This document shows, piece by piece, positions 1 through 8,541 of a DNA stretch of 64,000 nucleotides. Each line of letters opens with the position of its first letter. Position 1 is the stretch's first letter. Under the pieces are notes generated by a model that worked only from the letters and a program-made list of their open reading frames with translations, was not told where the DNA came from and did not search any database. The stretch comes from Bog-473 sp963753115 (lineage in GTDB: Bacteria > Actinomycetota > Acidimicrobiia > Acidimicrobiales > RAAP-2), in contig CAVWBB010000018.1 of the NCBI GenBank assembly GCA_963753115.1, positions 180,902-244,901 on the forward strand. Direction: 5' to 3'. The position numbers and the translations under genes are program-made.

Positions 1-1559
1 TCCGCCCCCCGCTCGGCCAGCGCGGCCAGGCGGACGGGGTCGACCTTCATCATCGGGGTCAGGGGCAACTCCTCCACCGTCACCAGCGCGTCAGGGGCCT
101 TGTAGTCAGCGAGCTCTCGAGCGCAGTGGGCGCGGAGCGCGGCCAGATCGGGGTGCGCTCCCGCCTCGGCCACGACGACGGCGACGCCGACTTCGCCCAG
201 GACGTCATCAGGCATGCCGACGACGGCGGCCCTGGCCACGGAGGGGTGCGACGACAGGGCCTCCTCGACCTCGGCCGGATAGACGTTGTAGCCACCTCGG
301 ATGTAGCGCTCGTGGGCGCGGCCGGACAACTGCAGGTTGCCCTCGGCGGTGAGTCGCCCGAAGTCGCCGGTGGTCAGCCACCCGTCCGGTGCCAGCACGA
401 CGCTGGTGGCCGCCGCGTCCACCAGCTCCTCGGTGCGGCGACCCCGTCCGGGGCCGCGGCCCCAGTAGCCGCGCATGGCCGCCGCGGACCGCAGGAGCAC
501 CCGCCCGACCGATCCGGCGGGCACCGGAACGCCGTCGTCGTCGACGATGGCGAGCTCGACGCCGGCAACCGGGTGCCCCACGGTGGTCGCCACCTCCTCG
601 TCGGTGGAGGTCAGTGTGGTCCCCGTGCCCAAGGACGATTCCGTCGATGTGTAGCGCACGACGACCGGCACGCCGAAGCGTCGGCGCACCTCGGCCACCA
701 TGGAGGCCGTCATGCGCGCCGCGCCGGTTCCGGCGACCCGCAGGGCACCCAAGTCGGCGGCGTCGAGCTCCTCGCTGGCCAGCATGAGCGCCCATTGCGT
801 CGGGACGCCCTGCGCGACCGTGACGCCTTCGTCCGCCATGACGCGGATGGCCGCATCGGCCCGCCACGGTGTCGGCGTGATGATCGTCGTCACGGCGTTC
901 CCGATCTCGTCCCAGGCCCGCGTCATGTAGCCGACGTGGGCGAAGGGGAGCGGGGAGAGACGCCGGTCTCCGGGGTGGCTCAGCACGTCGGTCCCCCGGG
1001 CCACGGCAGCGAGGTTCGCGTGGTCGAACACCGCGCCCTTGGGCTCGCCCGTCGTCCCGCTGGTCCAGACGACGGCCACCGGATCGGACGAGGCCAACTC
1101 GGGCCATGTCGCCGGCCCCTCCCCGTCCCACCAGGTCCGGGCCTCGGCGCGGGTGACCACCTCGGCTGATCCCGCATCGGGAGGCGGGCCGATGTCGGGG
1201 TCGACCACCATGAGCACGGGGGCGGCGCGATCCACGATGGACGCCACCTCGCGCGAGCCCATGCGCGGGTTGATCCCCGAGGTGATGGCGCCGAGGCGCA
1301 GGAGCGCCGCGTAGAGCACGGCGTAGTCGATGCACGAGGGCAACAGCAGGCAGACGACATCGCCCTTGGTCACGCCGAGGTCGGAGAGCCGGCCGGCGAC
1401 CCCGTCGGCGGCGCGGTCCCATTGGGCGAAGGTCAGGGTGCGACGGCCGCCGTCGCCGTCGGGCTCCACATAGGCCTCGACGTCCCCGTTGACCCGTGCC
1501 GCCTCCCGGAGGACCGACACCACGGTCTGGTGCTGATCCGACGGGATGCGCACTGGCAT
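1..1559 (-). CDS. Acyl-CoA synthetase / AMP-dependent ligase (3' end cut by window edge)
   Basis: Adenylate-forming enzyme that activates a carboxylic acid with ATP and loads it on CoA; the substrate cannot be read from the sequence. About 519 residues are visible from ATG 1559 (MPVRIPSDQHQ). The A3 phosphate-binding loop WTSGTTGEPKG lies near residue 168, and the C-terminal catalytic lysine is in TPMMKVDPVRL, some 15 residues before the edge, so only a few residues are probably missing. The downstream adenylate-binding region reads VVRYTSTESS followed by TTGDFGRL. It diverges from cofD with a 66-base gap. Overlapping ORFs in this interval have arginine-rich, family-less products and are antisense shadows. 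Fatty-acid or aryl-acid CoA ligase are both possible. Confidence 0.88.
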   Translation of the reverse strand, partial: MPVRIPSDQHQTVVSVLREAARVNGDVEAYVEPDGDGGRRTLTFAQWDRAADGVAGRLSDLGVTKGDVVCLLLPSCIDYAVLYAALLRLGAITSGINPRMGSREVASIVDRAAPVLMVVDPDIGPPPDAGSAEVVTRAEARTWWDGEGPATWPELASSDPVAVVWTSGTTGEPKGAVFDHANLAAVARGTDVLSHPGDRRLSPLPFAHVGYMTRAWDEIGNAVTTIITPTPWRADAAIRVMADEGVTVAQGVPTQWALMLASEELDAADLGALRVAGTGAARMTASMVAEVRRRFGVPVVVRYTSTESSLGTGTTLTSTDEEVATTVGHPVAGVELAIVDDDGVPVPAGSVGRVLLRSAAAMRGYWGRGPGRGRRTEELVDAAATSVVLAPDGWLTTGDFGRLTAEGNLQLSGRAHERYIRGGYNVYPAEVEEALSSHPSVARAAVVGMPDDVLGEVGVAVVVAEAGAHPDLAALRAHCARELADYKAPDALVTVEELPLTPMMKVDPVRLAALAERGA

Positions 1560-1625
1560 GGCGGGCGGCGATGGTACCAGGGGTGGCCGGAGGGACGTCC
1601 TCCCGGGCGCTCCTATGCTCGGGTC

Positions 1626-2573
1626 GTGCTGGTGGCCCTGTGCGGCGGCGTCGGGGCCGCTCGAATGCTCTCCGGGCTCGTCCGCGTCGTCCCGGGTCAG
1701 GACATCACGGCCATCGTCAACGTCGGGGACGACATGGAGCTCCACGGGCTCTCCATCAGTCCGGATCTCGATACGGTCACCTACACACTGGCCGGCTTGG
1801 ACAACCGCGAGACGGGATGGGGCGTCGCCGGCGAGAGCTGGGCCGCCATGGACGAGCTGACGCGGTTGGGCGGCGAAGACTGGTTCCGGCTGGGCGATCG
1901 TGATCTGGCCACCCACCTCTTCCGGACCGGCCTCCTGCGCGCCGGAGCGCCGCTCAGCGCGGTGACGGCGGAGCTGGCGGCCCGGCGCGGCATCACCGTC
2001 CGGCTGGTGCCGGTGACCGACGACACCATGCGCACCCGCGTCACGCTGGCGGAAGAGAGCCCGCTTGGGCCGGCGGGGACCGAGGTCGGCTTCCAGGACT
2101 ACTTCGTGCGCCTCCGCCACGATGTGCCGGTGCGCGGCGTCCGCTTCGACGGCGCCGAGACGGCACGGCCGGCGCCCGGCGTCATGGAGTCGCTGGGCGA
2201 CGCCGACGCCATCGTGGTGTGCCCCTCGAACCCGGTCGTCTCCATCGGACCGATTCTGGCCGTCCCCGGCGTGCGCCGTGCGCTCGTCGCCACTCGAGAC
2301 CGCGTGGTGGCGGTGTCACCCATTGTGGCCGGCGCAGCGCTCAAGGGTCCCGCCGACCGGCTCATGGCAGAGCTGGGCACGGAGCCGTCCGTGGTCGGCG
2401 TCGCCCGGCTGTACGCGCCGTGGGTGGGCACGCTCGTCGTGGACACCGCCGACGCCACCCATGCGGCGGCCATCGAGGCCGAGGGCGTGCGCTGCATCGT
2501 CACGCCGACCGTCATGAGCACGCCGGAGAGGGCGCAGAACCTGGCGCAGGCGGTGATCGATGCCACACGCTGA
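1626..2573 (+). CDS. cofD: CofD/FbiA, 2-phospho-L-lactate (phosphoenolpyruvyl) transferase of coenzyme F420 synthesis
   Basis: Transfers the phospholactyl or phosphoenolpyruvyl group from its guanylylated donor to the deazaflavin Fo, forming F420-0 or dehydro-F420-0 in the cytosol. The N-terminus has the glycine-rich loop CGGVGAARML and the family signature NVGDDMELHGLSISPDLDT. The C-terminal half contains CPSNPVVSIGPIL. At 315 residues it matches the family length. The start is GTG 1626, which places the strand-1/loop motif at residue 4; an in-frame extension upstream to 1422 has no family similarity and runs through the divergent promoter region. The stop overlaps cofE by 14 bases, so the two are translationally coupled. 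Confidence 0.93.
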   Translation: MLVALCGGVGAARMLSGLVRVVPGQDITAIVNVGDDMELHGLSISPDLDTVTYTLAGLDNRETGWGVAGESWAAMDELTRLGGEDWFRLGDRDLATHLFRTGLLRAGAPLSAVTAELAARRGITVRLVPVTDDTMRTRVTLAEESPLGPAGTEVGFQDYFVRLRHDVPVRGVRFDGAETARPAPGVMESLGDADAIVVCPSNPVVSIGPILAVPGVRRALVATRDRVVAVSPIVAGAALKGPADRLMAELGTEPSVVGVARLYAPWVGTLVVDTADATHAAAIEAEGVRCIVTPTVMSTPERAQNLAQAVIDATR

Positions 2574-3291
2574 CGGCGTCCACGTCTTCCCGATCCACGG
2601 CATCGGGGAGGTGACACCCGGAACGGACCTGGCCGGGCTGATCGCGGGCGCCATCGCGCCAGCCAACAGCGGCGGCCCCGAACTCGCCGACGGCGACGTC
2701 GTCGTGGTCACCCAGAAGATCGTCTCCAAGGCCGAGGGACAGCTCGTCCGGCTCGACCACGACGACCCCACCGCCAAGGTGGCCCTGGTGCGCAGGGAAT
2801 CGGTCCGCGTGCTCCGCCAGCGCGGCGACCTCGTGATCAGCGAGACCCGGCACGGCTTCATCTGCGCCAACGCGGGTATCGACCTCTCCAATGTGGCGGA
2901 CGGCACGGCCGCGCTGCTCCCTGAGGATTCGGACCGCTCGGCGCGTCGCATCCGGGCTGGGCTGGAGAACGCACTCGGGTTCCAGTTCGGCGTGATCATC
3001 TCGGACACCTTCGGCCGGCCCTGGCGGCGAGGCGTGACCGACGTCGCCATCGGCTGCGCCGGCGTGGCCGCCGTCGTGGACCTGAAGGGTACGACCGATG
3101 CCGGCGGTCGCGAGCTGGTCGCCACGGAGATCTGCGTCGCCGACGAGTTGGCGTCGGCCGCAGAACTGGTGATGGGCAAGGATCGGGGTGTCCCCGTGGC
3201 GGTCGTGCGCGGCGTGCCTCCGGAGTGGCTGCGCCCGGCCTCGGTGCGCGCCGAGGTGATCCGACCTCCCGACGAAGACCTCTTTCGCTGA
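2560..3291 (+). CDS. cofE: CofE, coenzyme F420-0:L-glutamate ligase
   Basis: Adds gamma-linked glutamates to F420-0 using GTP. Family motifs are VTQKIVSKAEGQL near residue 50, and DTFGRPWRRGVTDVAIGCAG near residue 150 followed by AAVVDLKG. At 243 residues it is the stand-alone ligase; the extra nitroreductase-like C-terminal domain of mycobacterial FbiB is absent, so the dehydro-F420-0 reductase must be encoded elsewhere. The start ATG 2560 lies inside the end of cofD. It converges on the epimerase gene with two bases between the stops. Confidence 0.93.
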   Translation: MPHADGVHVFPIHGIGEVTPGTDLAGLIAGAIAPANSGGPELADGDVVVVTQKIVSKAEGQLVRLDHDDPTAKVALVRRESVRVLRQRGDLVISETRHGFICANAGIDLSNVADGTAALLPEDSDRSARRIRAGLENALGFQFGVIISDTFGRPWRRGVTDVAIGCAGVAAVVDLKGTTDAGGRELVATEICVADELASAAELVMGKDRGVPVAVVRGVPPEWLRPASVRAEVIRPPDEDLFR

Positions 3292-3293
3292 AG

Positions 3294-4244
3294 TCAGTCC
3301 GGGCGGGAGCGCACGAACTCGAGCACCGCGCGCGTCCCATCGTCCAGCTCGGTCCAGGAGCGCCAGCCGAGCTGAATGGCGGCCCGCTCGACATCGAGCG
3401 CTGAACGGAGGAGCTCACCGGGACGCAGCGGGGCGTTGACGGACTTCACCTCGGCGCCAGATTGGGACTCCAGCGCACGCACGAGGTCGTTGACCGATGT
3501 CTCGCGCCCGGTCCCGATGTTGCAGACGAGGCCGCCGCCACGGGTGGCAGCACGCACGAAGGCATCGACAACGTCGTCGACGAAGACGAAGTCCCGTGTC
3601 TGCTCGCCGTCCCCGAAGATCGTCACCTGCTCACCGCGCAGGACACGATCGGCGAAGATCGCCACGACCCCGGCTTCGCCGTGGGGATTCTGCCGGGGGC
3701 CGTAGACGTTCCCGAGGGCAAGCGCACAGAACTCCAGTGAATGCAGCTCCCGGTAGGCCACCAGGTAGTCGATGACGGCCTTCTTGGAAACGCCGTAGGG
3801 CGACAGCGGCTGCTGGGGGTGCGACTCGCGCACCGGAAGATCCTCGTCGGCGGGTTCTCCGTACAGCGTGCCACCACTGGCGGCGAAGACCACCCGCTCG
3901 GCCTCGGCCAGGCGAGCCCCCTCCAGGACGTTGAGGGAACCGACGATGTTGACGGTGGCGTCAAAGGCCGGGCGTGCGACCGACACACGGACGTCCGCCT
4001 GGGCGGCGAGATGAAAGACGAGCTCGGGACGCCGGCGCGCCATCAGCTCAATGACGGCCGGCGCGCTGATGTCCAGATGGTGGATGGTGAGCGCCCGGCC
4101 CGCACTCCCCCGGGCCTCCGCGAGATTCGAAAGCGAACCCGTCGAGAAGTCGTCGACCACGTCGACCTCGTGCCCCTCGACCAGCAGGCGGTCGACGAGG
4201 TTGGACCCGATGAACCCAGCACCTCCCGTTACCAACGTACGCAT
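3294..4244 (-). CDS. NAD-dependent sugar epimerase/dehydratase (GalE-like)
   Basis: Extended short-chain dehydrogenase acting on nucleotide sugars. The NAD-binding loop TGGAGFIGSNLVDRLL starts at residue 6, and the catalytic YxxxK pair is in SPYGVSKKAVIDYL near residue 150, preceded by FAASGGTLYG. Residues LGNVYGPRQNPHGEAG bind the substrate side. At 316 residues it fits UDP-glucose 4-epimerase-like enzymes, but GDP-sugar or dTDP-glucose 4,6-dehydratase specificities cannot be excluded. It lies 12 bases downstream of the nucleotidyltransferase gene on the same strand, so a nucleotide-sugar operon feeding envelope glycans is likely. Confidence 0.87.
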   Translation of the reverse strand: MRTLVTGGAGFIGSNLVDRLLVEGHEVDVVDDFSTGSLSNLAEARGSAGRALTIHHLDISAPAVIELMARRRPELVFHLAAQADVRVSVARPAFDATVNIVGSLNVLEGARLAEAERVVFAASGGTLYGEPADEDLPVRESHPQQPLSPYGVSKKAVIDYLVAYRELHSLEFCALALGNVYGPRQNPHGEAGVVAIFADRVLRGEQVTIFGDGEQTRDFVFVDDVVDAFVRAATRGGGLVCNIGTGRETSVNDLVRALESQSGAEVKSVNAPLRPGELLRSALDVERAAIQLGWRSWTELDDGTRAVLEFVRSRPD

Positions 4245-4256
4245 GCCCTGGCCTTT

Positions 4257-5333
4257 CTATCCCGACACCCGTTCGCCGTCGACCAGTGTCCCCGAAGAGA
4301 CCACCGCGTCGGCGCCGAGAACGGAGACCGCCCGGACGTCGGCCCTCTGCCCCACGATGGAGCGAGGCCCCATGACCGAGCCGGCCACCTTGGCGTCGGC
4401 GGCGACGTGGCAACCGCTCATGAGCACCGAGTCCGTCACCACCGCACCGGAGGAGACCACCGTGCCAGGTCCGAGGATGCTGCGCTCGACCCGGGCGCCC
4501 GACTCGATCACGCATCCCGAGAGGAGCACGGAGGGACCGGTCACCTCACCCTCGACGTCGCTCGCACCCTCGAGGAGCACGCCGTCACCCCGGTCGACGA
4601 CGAGCGGGACGACGATCGGCCCGCGCTTGTTGTTGAGATAGTCGAAGTTGGCTTCGAGGAAGGCCGCCGGGGTCCCGGTGTCGAGCCAATAGCGGTCATC
4701 GGAGCGGGCGAACAGCCTCCGGTCGCGCACCATGGCCGGGAAGGTCTCGCGTTCGATGGACACCCGGCCGCCCTCGGGGATACGGCCGAGGACTGACGGC
4801 TCCAGCACGTAGGTGCCCGCGTTGATTTCGTTCGTCGGCGCCTCGTCCCGCGGCGGCTTCTCGACGAAGGCGGTGACCCGACCCTCGTCGTCGGTCGGCA
4901 CGACGCCGAAGGCGGAGGGGTCGGCCACCGGGTGGAGGGCGATCGTCCCCTCGGCGCCGCGGGCACGGTGGAAGTCCACGAGAGAGGTGAGGTCGAGATC
5001 GGTCAGGACATCGCCGTTGACCACGACGAAGGTCTCGTCGATGCCGGCGAACGTCGCGGCGTACCGGACGGCGCCAGCGGTGTCGAGCGGCTCGGGCTCG
5101 ACGGCGTACGCAAGGCCCATGCCGGCGACCCGGCCATCGGGATAGGCCTCCATGAAGGCATCGGGCAGGTAGCCCAGCGAGAGGACGGCCTCATCGATGC
5201 CGTGGGAGGCGAGGTGACCGAGCACACGCTCGATCATGGGCACCCCGACGATGGGGAGCATCTGCTTGGGGGCCGAGAGCGTGAGAGGGCGGAGCCTCGT
5301 CCCCTCGCCCCCAACGAGGACAACCGCTTTCAT
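4257..5333 (-). CDS. Sugar-1-phosphate nucleotidyltransferase with left-handed beta-helix (GDP-mannose pyrophosphorylase-like)
   Basis: Makes an NDP-sugar from NTP and sugar-1-phosphate. The N-terminal nucleotide loop is LVGGEGTRLRPLTLSAPKQM; the metal-binding GD pair is in VVNGDVLTDLDL; FVEKPPRDEAPTNEINAGTY is typical of mannose-1-phosphate guanylyltransferases. The last third is hexapeptide repeats (V/I-G-P-G-x-V type). The length of 358 residues and domain order match actinobacterial ManB (mycobacterial GDP-mannose pyrophosphorylase). The ATG overlaps the stop of the upstream membrane protein (TAATG), and the epimerase follows. Glucose-1-phosphate uridylyl- or thymidylyltransferase is a less likely alternative. 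Confidence 0.85.
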   Translation of the reverse strand: MKAVVLVGGEGTRLRPLTLSAPKQMLPIVGVPMIERVLGHLASHGIDEAVLSLGYLPDAFMEAYPDGRVAGMGLAYAVEPEPLDTAGAVRYAATFAGIDETFVVVNGDVLTDLDLTSLVDFHRARGAEGTIALHPVADPSAFGVVPTDDEGRVTAFVEKPPRDEAPTNEINAGTYVLEPSVLGRIPEGGRVSIERETFPAMVRDRRLFARSDDRYWLDTGTPAAFLEANFDYLNNKRGPIVVPLVVDRGDGVLLEGASDVEGEVTGPSVLLSGCVIESGARVERSILGPGTVVSSGAVVTDSVLMSGCHVAADAKVAGSVMGPRSIVGQRADVRAVSVLGADAVVSSGTLVDGERVSG

Positions 5334-6205
5334 TACTTGGTCGTCGTCGTGGACGAAGGCTTCGTCGTCGTCGTGGCCGGCGCAGCCGTCGTGGTCGTCA
5401 CGGGTGCTGTCGTCGTGGTGGCCGAGGGCGCCGTCGTCGGGGTGGTGGCGGGGGCGGTCGTGCTCGTCGTGGCCACCGGGGCCTGGTCACCGGCCAGCAC
5501 CTGCAACAGCGCACTGATCGTGGTGCCGGGTGGCTTGGGGAGGCTGGTGCCCTCGGGCGCGAACCCGACCGTGATCAGCTGCCGGTTGACGAACTTGAGG
5601 TCGGCCGGCTTCAACGTCGTCACACCCCCGGTCTGCACCTCCTCGGTTCCACCGGACGAGGTCTTCTTGGTCTGGGTCGTGATCAGCCAGGTCCGCGCCT
5701 GCACCACGCCGACCTTGCCGGCATCGGGCGTCCCCGCCCCGCACTTCTGGCCGTTCTTGTACGCCGGGACCTTGGTCGACGGGTACGTCAACGAGGTGTT
5801 GGTCAGGGTCAACCCGGTATAGCCATCGGCGAACTTCCCGAGCGTGGCGTTGTTCCCCGCCTCGCTGGAGGTCTTCGGCGCGACGAGGACGACGCCGTCG
5901 CCGGTCGTCGTCAGGCCCGTCTTGGCTGTGGAGGGCGAGGCAGGCAGTGCCGACTCCATGGTCCCGCAGATGTCGAAGGCCAGCCCGGCGTGCCACGACG
6001 TCCCGACCGTCGGCTCGACGACCGCCGGAACCTTGTTGTAGTTGTACTTCGCCACGGCGATAGAGGCGAGCCCGATGATGACGATGATGACGAGCGCGGC
6101 GTACCAGTTCACGGGCATCTGCCCGCGATAGGTGGTGCCGCCGCCCGTTGCGGCGGCGCGTGCGACTGATTTCCCAGAAGAGCTTCTCGCCATGGCGGGT
6201 GGCAA
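5333..6205 (-). CDS. Single-pass membrane protein with extracellular domain and Thr-rich tail, function unknown
   Basis: I do not recognise the family. Of 290 residues, a short basic cytosolic N-terminus (start ATG 6205, or ATG 6193 at MARSSSGK) precedes one hydrophobic segment (NWYAALVIIVIIGLASIAVA). An extracellular domain with two cysteines (CGTMES, KCGAGTP) follows, then a tail of about 60 residues almost wholly T, A, P and S. The tail resembles wall-spanning linkers seen elsewhere in this window (divIC, RlpA-like). It is first in a three-gene operon with the nucleotidyltransferase and epimerase; that linkage suggests an envelope role but not a reaction. Confidence 0.75.
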   Translation of the reverse strand: MPPAMARSSSGKSVARAAATGGGTTYRGQMPVNWYAALVIIVIIGLASIAVAKYNYNKVPAVVEPTVGTSWHAGLAFDICGTMESALPASPSTAKTGLTTTGDGVVLVAPKTSSEAGNNATLGKFADGYTGLTLTNTSLTYPSTKVPAYKNGQKCGAGTPDAGKVGVVQARTWLITTQTKKTSSGGTEEVQTGGVTTLKPADLKFVNRQLITVGFAPEGTSLPKPPGTTISALLQVLAGDQAPVATTSTTAPATTPTTAPSATTTTAPVTTTTAAPATTTTKPSSTTTTK

Positions 6206-6207
6206 CC

Positions 6208-6983
6208 CTACAGCCTGGCGGGGTGCCCTCCCGCGGCAGGCGACCCTTCGAGCAGGTCACGGTACAGCGCGGCGGTCTCGGGATGGAAGCAGTCCGGCAG
6301 GGTGTCCGAGGCCCTCCGGGTGGCCGGGACGCCCACCACTCCGGCCAGGGTCTGCAGGTGTGCCATGGCTGCGCGCAGCCGGACCTGGTTGCCCTGGGCC
6401 GCGGTGGCGATCAGGAGGGCGCGGTACAACCGCTCGTCGTAGGGGCTGACCAGCAGCGCCTTGCGGACCACCCACTCGGCCTCGTCGACGCACCCCGACC
6501 CGACGCACGCGTCCGCGCCCCGCAGCGCCGTCCGCACGACCAAGGACTCGATCTCCGCCTCGGTGCCGTCGAACACGGCCCAATCCGTACGCTGCAACCC
6601 CGCAAAGAGGGGGCCGCGCACGAGTCGCATGGCCGAAACGATGTGACGAGGGTCGTCGCCGGTGGCCAGCGTCGTGAAGCGCTCGACGTCGGTCGTCACC
6701 GTGTCGAGCAGCTGCAGGTCGACGCCGCGCGGCAGGTGCGCCCGGCCGTCGGCGGTCGCGGCCGAGTGCCCGGCGGGCATCCGAGGCCGTCGAGTGCACG
6801 GTGGACGGTGCCACCGGACGCTCGGGCCACAGCGCCAGCGACCATTCGGAGTTGCGCACGCCGCGGCGGTGGAAGGCGAGGTAGACCACGAGCTCGACGA
6901 GCGGCCGAACGTTGGAACGGTGCAGCGGCGCCGGTCACCTCGACCGGGCCGAGCACCGCAACGTCGACGCCGTCGTGGTTCAC
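6208..6983 (-). pseudogene. BTAD-domain (SARP-like) transcriptional regulator, broken by two frameshifts
   Basis: Three reading frames together spell one protein. Frame 1 starts at GTG 6983 and gives VAVLGPVEVTGAAAPFQRSA. Near 6896 the sense moves to a frame reading ELVVYLAFHRRGVRNSEWSL and ALWPERPVAPSTVHSTASDA. Near 6750 it moves again to GRAHLPRGVDLQLLDTVTTD and then a clean helical bacterial transcriptional activation domain ending at 6208 (YDERLYRALLIATAAQGNQV). The layout of N-terminal winged helix plus BTAD is that of SARP-like regulators. Two single-base indels within about 150 bases mean either a decayed gene or sequence errors; no single ORF gives a credible start. The tRNA lies 31 bases upstream. 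Confidence 0.72.
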
Positions 6984-7014
6984 CGTCGGGGAACGGTCGG
7001 CGACGGCACACACG

Positions 7015-7088
7015 TGGGGGCGGAGGGATTCGAACCCTCACTGGGGACGGTTTAAGCGCCCTGCCTCTGCCAGTTGGGCTACGCCCCC
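7015..7088 (-). tRNA. tRNA with UAA anticodon but class-I (short variable loop) body
   Basis: The minus-strand sequence folds as a full cloverleaf of 74 nt. The acceptor is GGGGGCG/CGCCCCC with discriminator A; there is a U8-A9 pair; the D-arm is GCCC/AGGC with GG in the loop; the anticodon stem is GGGCG/CGTCC with loop CTTAAAC; the T-arm is GAGGG-TTCGAAT-CCCTC. The anticodon UAA would read the leucine codon UUA, and A73 fits LeuRS. However, the variable region is only five bases (CCAGT), whereas bacterial tRNA-Leu normally carries a long variable arm. CCA is not encoded. The amino-acid identity is therefore uncertain. Confidence 0.75.
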
Positions 7089-7136
7089 TTGGGCACCATT
7101 CTTGACCGAGTGGGGCACGGTCATGAGGATGGCCCC

Positions 7137-8384
7137 GTGGCGGACGACCTGAGCCGGGTGGATCTGACCGACCTCGACACGTTCGCAGGCGGATTCCCGC
7201 ACGACATCTTCCGCCTGCACCGGGAACAGGCTCCGGTCTGGTGGCACGAGCCGACTGCCCACACTCCCGACGGGGAGGGATTCTGGTCCGTGGCCACGTA
7301 TGAGGAGGTGCTCGAGGTGCTCAATGACCCGGTCACCTATTCGTCGGAGACCGGCGGCGACCGTCCCTATGGGGGGACGATCATTCAGGACCTGCCCGTG
7401 GCGGGCGTCGTGCTCAACATGATGGACGACCCCCGGCACGCACGGATCCGGCGCCTGGTCACCAGGGGTCTGACCCCGGCCGCCGTGCGCGACTTGGAGC
7501 AGGAGCTCCGCGGGCGGATGCGCCGGCTCTTGGATGCGGTCGACGGAGAGTGCGACTTCCTGGTCGACGTGGCGGCCGAGCTCCCGATGCAGGCCATCTG
7601 CCTCCTGCTCGGCGTGCCCGAAGCGGACCGCCACCGCCTCTTCGCCGCGGTCGAACACGTCTTCGACATTCCCGACGAGTCCGATTTCCTTTCCATGACC
7701 CCGGAACGGCAGGCCGCCGTGGGCTTGCTGTACGACTACGGCGCGGAACTCATTCGGGAGAAGCGGGCAGTCCCGCGTCCCGACATGCTGTCGAGGGTCA
7801 TCCACGCCGAACTGCCCGACGCTGACCCGCCCCGGCTTCGCGACGAAGAACTCTCGGCGTTCTTCTCGCTCCTCTTCTCCGCGGGCGCCGAGACGACCCG
7901 CAACGCCATCGCAGGGGCGATGCTGGCCTTCTCCGAATGGCCCGCGCAGCTCAGCCTGCTGCGGTCGGGGGCGGTGTCGATGGATCGTGCGGTGGAGGAG
8001 ATCCTGCGCTGGACGACGCCCTCACCATCAAAACGCAGGACCGCGACCACCTCGTGCCGGTTGCGCGGAGCCCGTATCGATCCCGGACAGAAGGTCGTCG
8101 TCTGGGAGGGCTCGGCGAACCGCGATCCGGCGCGGTTCGACGATCCCGACACGTTCTTGCTGCAGAGAGATCCCAACCCTCACCTGACATTCGGTCACGG
8201 CGTCCACTTCTGCCTGGGCGCGCACCTGGCGCGACTCGAGATCCGCGTGGCACTCGAAGAGACGCTCCGCGCGGTTCCATCCTTCGCGTTGACCGCACCG
8301 CCAGTGTGGACGCGTAGCAACCGCCATACCGGCATCCGTCACCTCCCATTGCGGCTGGACAAGAACGAGACAACAACTTCGTAA
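7137..8384 (+). CDS. Cytochrome P450
   Basis: Haem-thiolate monooxygenase of the soluble bacterial type, 415 residues. The I-helix oxygen-activation motif is SAGAETTRNAIAG; the K-helix ExxR is in VEEILRWTTP; the haem-binding loop FGHGVHFCLGAHLARLE carries the axial cysteine. The N-terminus (DLDTFAGGFPHDIFRLHREQ) and VVWEGSANRDPARFDDPD are typical of actinobacterial P450s related to the CYP125/CYP142 steroid-type enzymes; the substrate is unknown. I chose GTG 7137, which has GAGG eight bases upstream; an in-frame GTG at 7110 also exists. No ferredoxin or reductase gene lies next to it. Confidence 0.9.
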   Translation: MADDLSRVDLTDLDTFAGGFPHDIFRLHREQAPVWWHEPTAHTPDGEGFWSVATYEEVLEVLNDPVTYSSETGGDRPYGGTIIQDLPVAGVVLNMMDDPRHARIRRLVTRGLTPAAVRDLEQELRGRMRRLLDAVDGECDFLVDVAAELPMQAICLLLGVPEADRHRLFAAVEHVFDIPDESDFLSMTPERQAAVGLLYDYGAELIREKRAVPRPDMLSRVIHAELPDADPPRLRDEELSAFFSLLFSAGAETTRNAIAGAMLAFSEWPAQLSLLRSGAVSMDRAVEEILRWTTPSPSKRRTATTSCRLRGARIDPGQKVVVWEGSANRDPARFDDPDTFLLQRDPNPHLTFGHGVHFCLGAHLARLEIRVALEETLRAVPSFALTAPPVWTRSNRHTGIRHLPLRLDKNETTTS

Positions 8385-8541
8385 GTCCACCATGGTGTGA
8401 CTTCGTGAAGATCGAAATCCGGTTAGTTCCCTCTGTTCTGGAAAGGAATTGATGCTTCAGCCGACGGTGCAAATCTCTTGCACGTTCGACCCAGACGGTC
8501 GACGGCTGCAGGCTCATCACGAGCGGAGGTGCATACATACC

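Noticed and set aside
7998..8110. Frameshift in the P450 gene
   Set aside because: The odd stretch SPSKRRTATTSCRLRG keeps the family spacing (RTAT, four residues, LRG), so the written frame is right.
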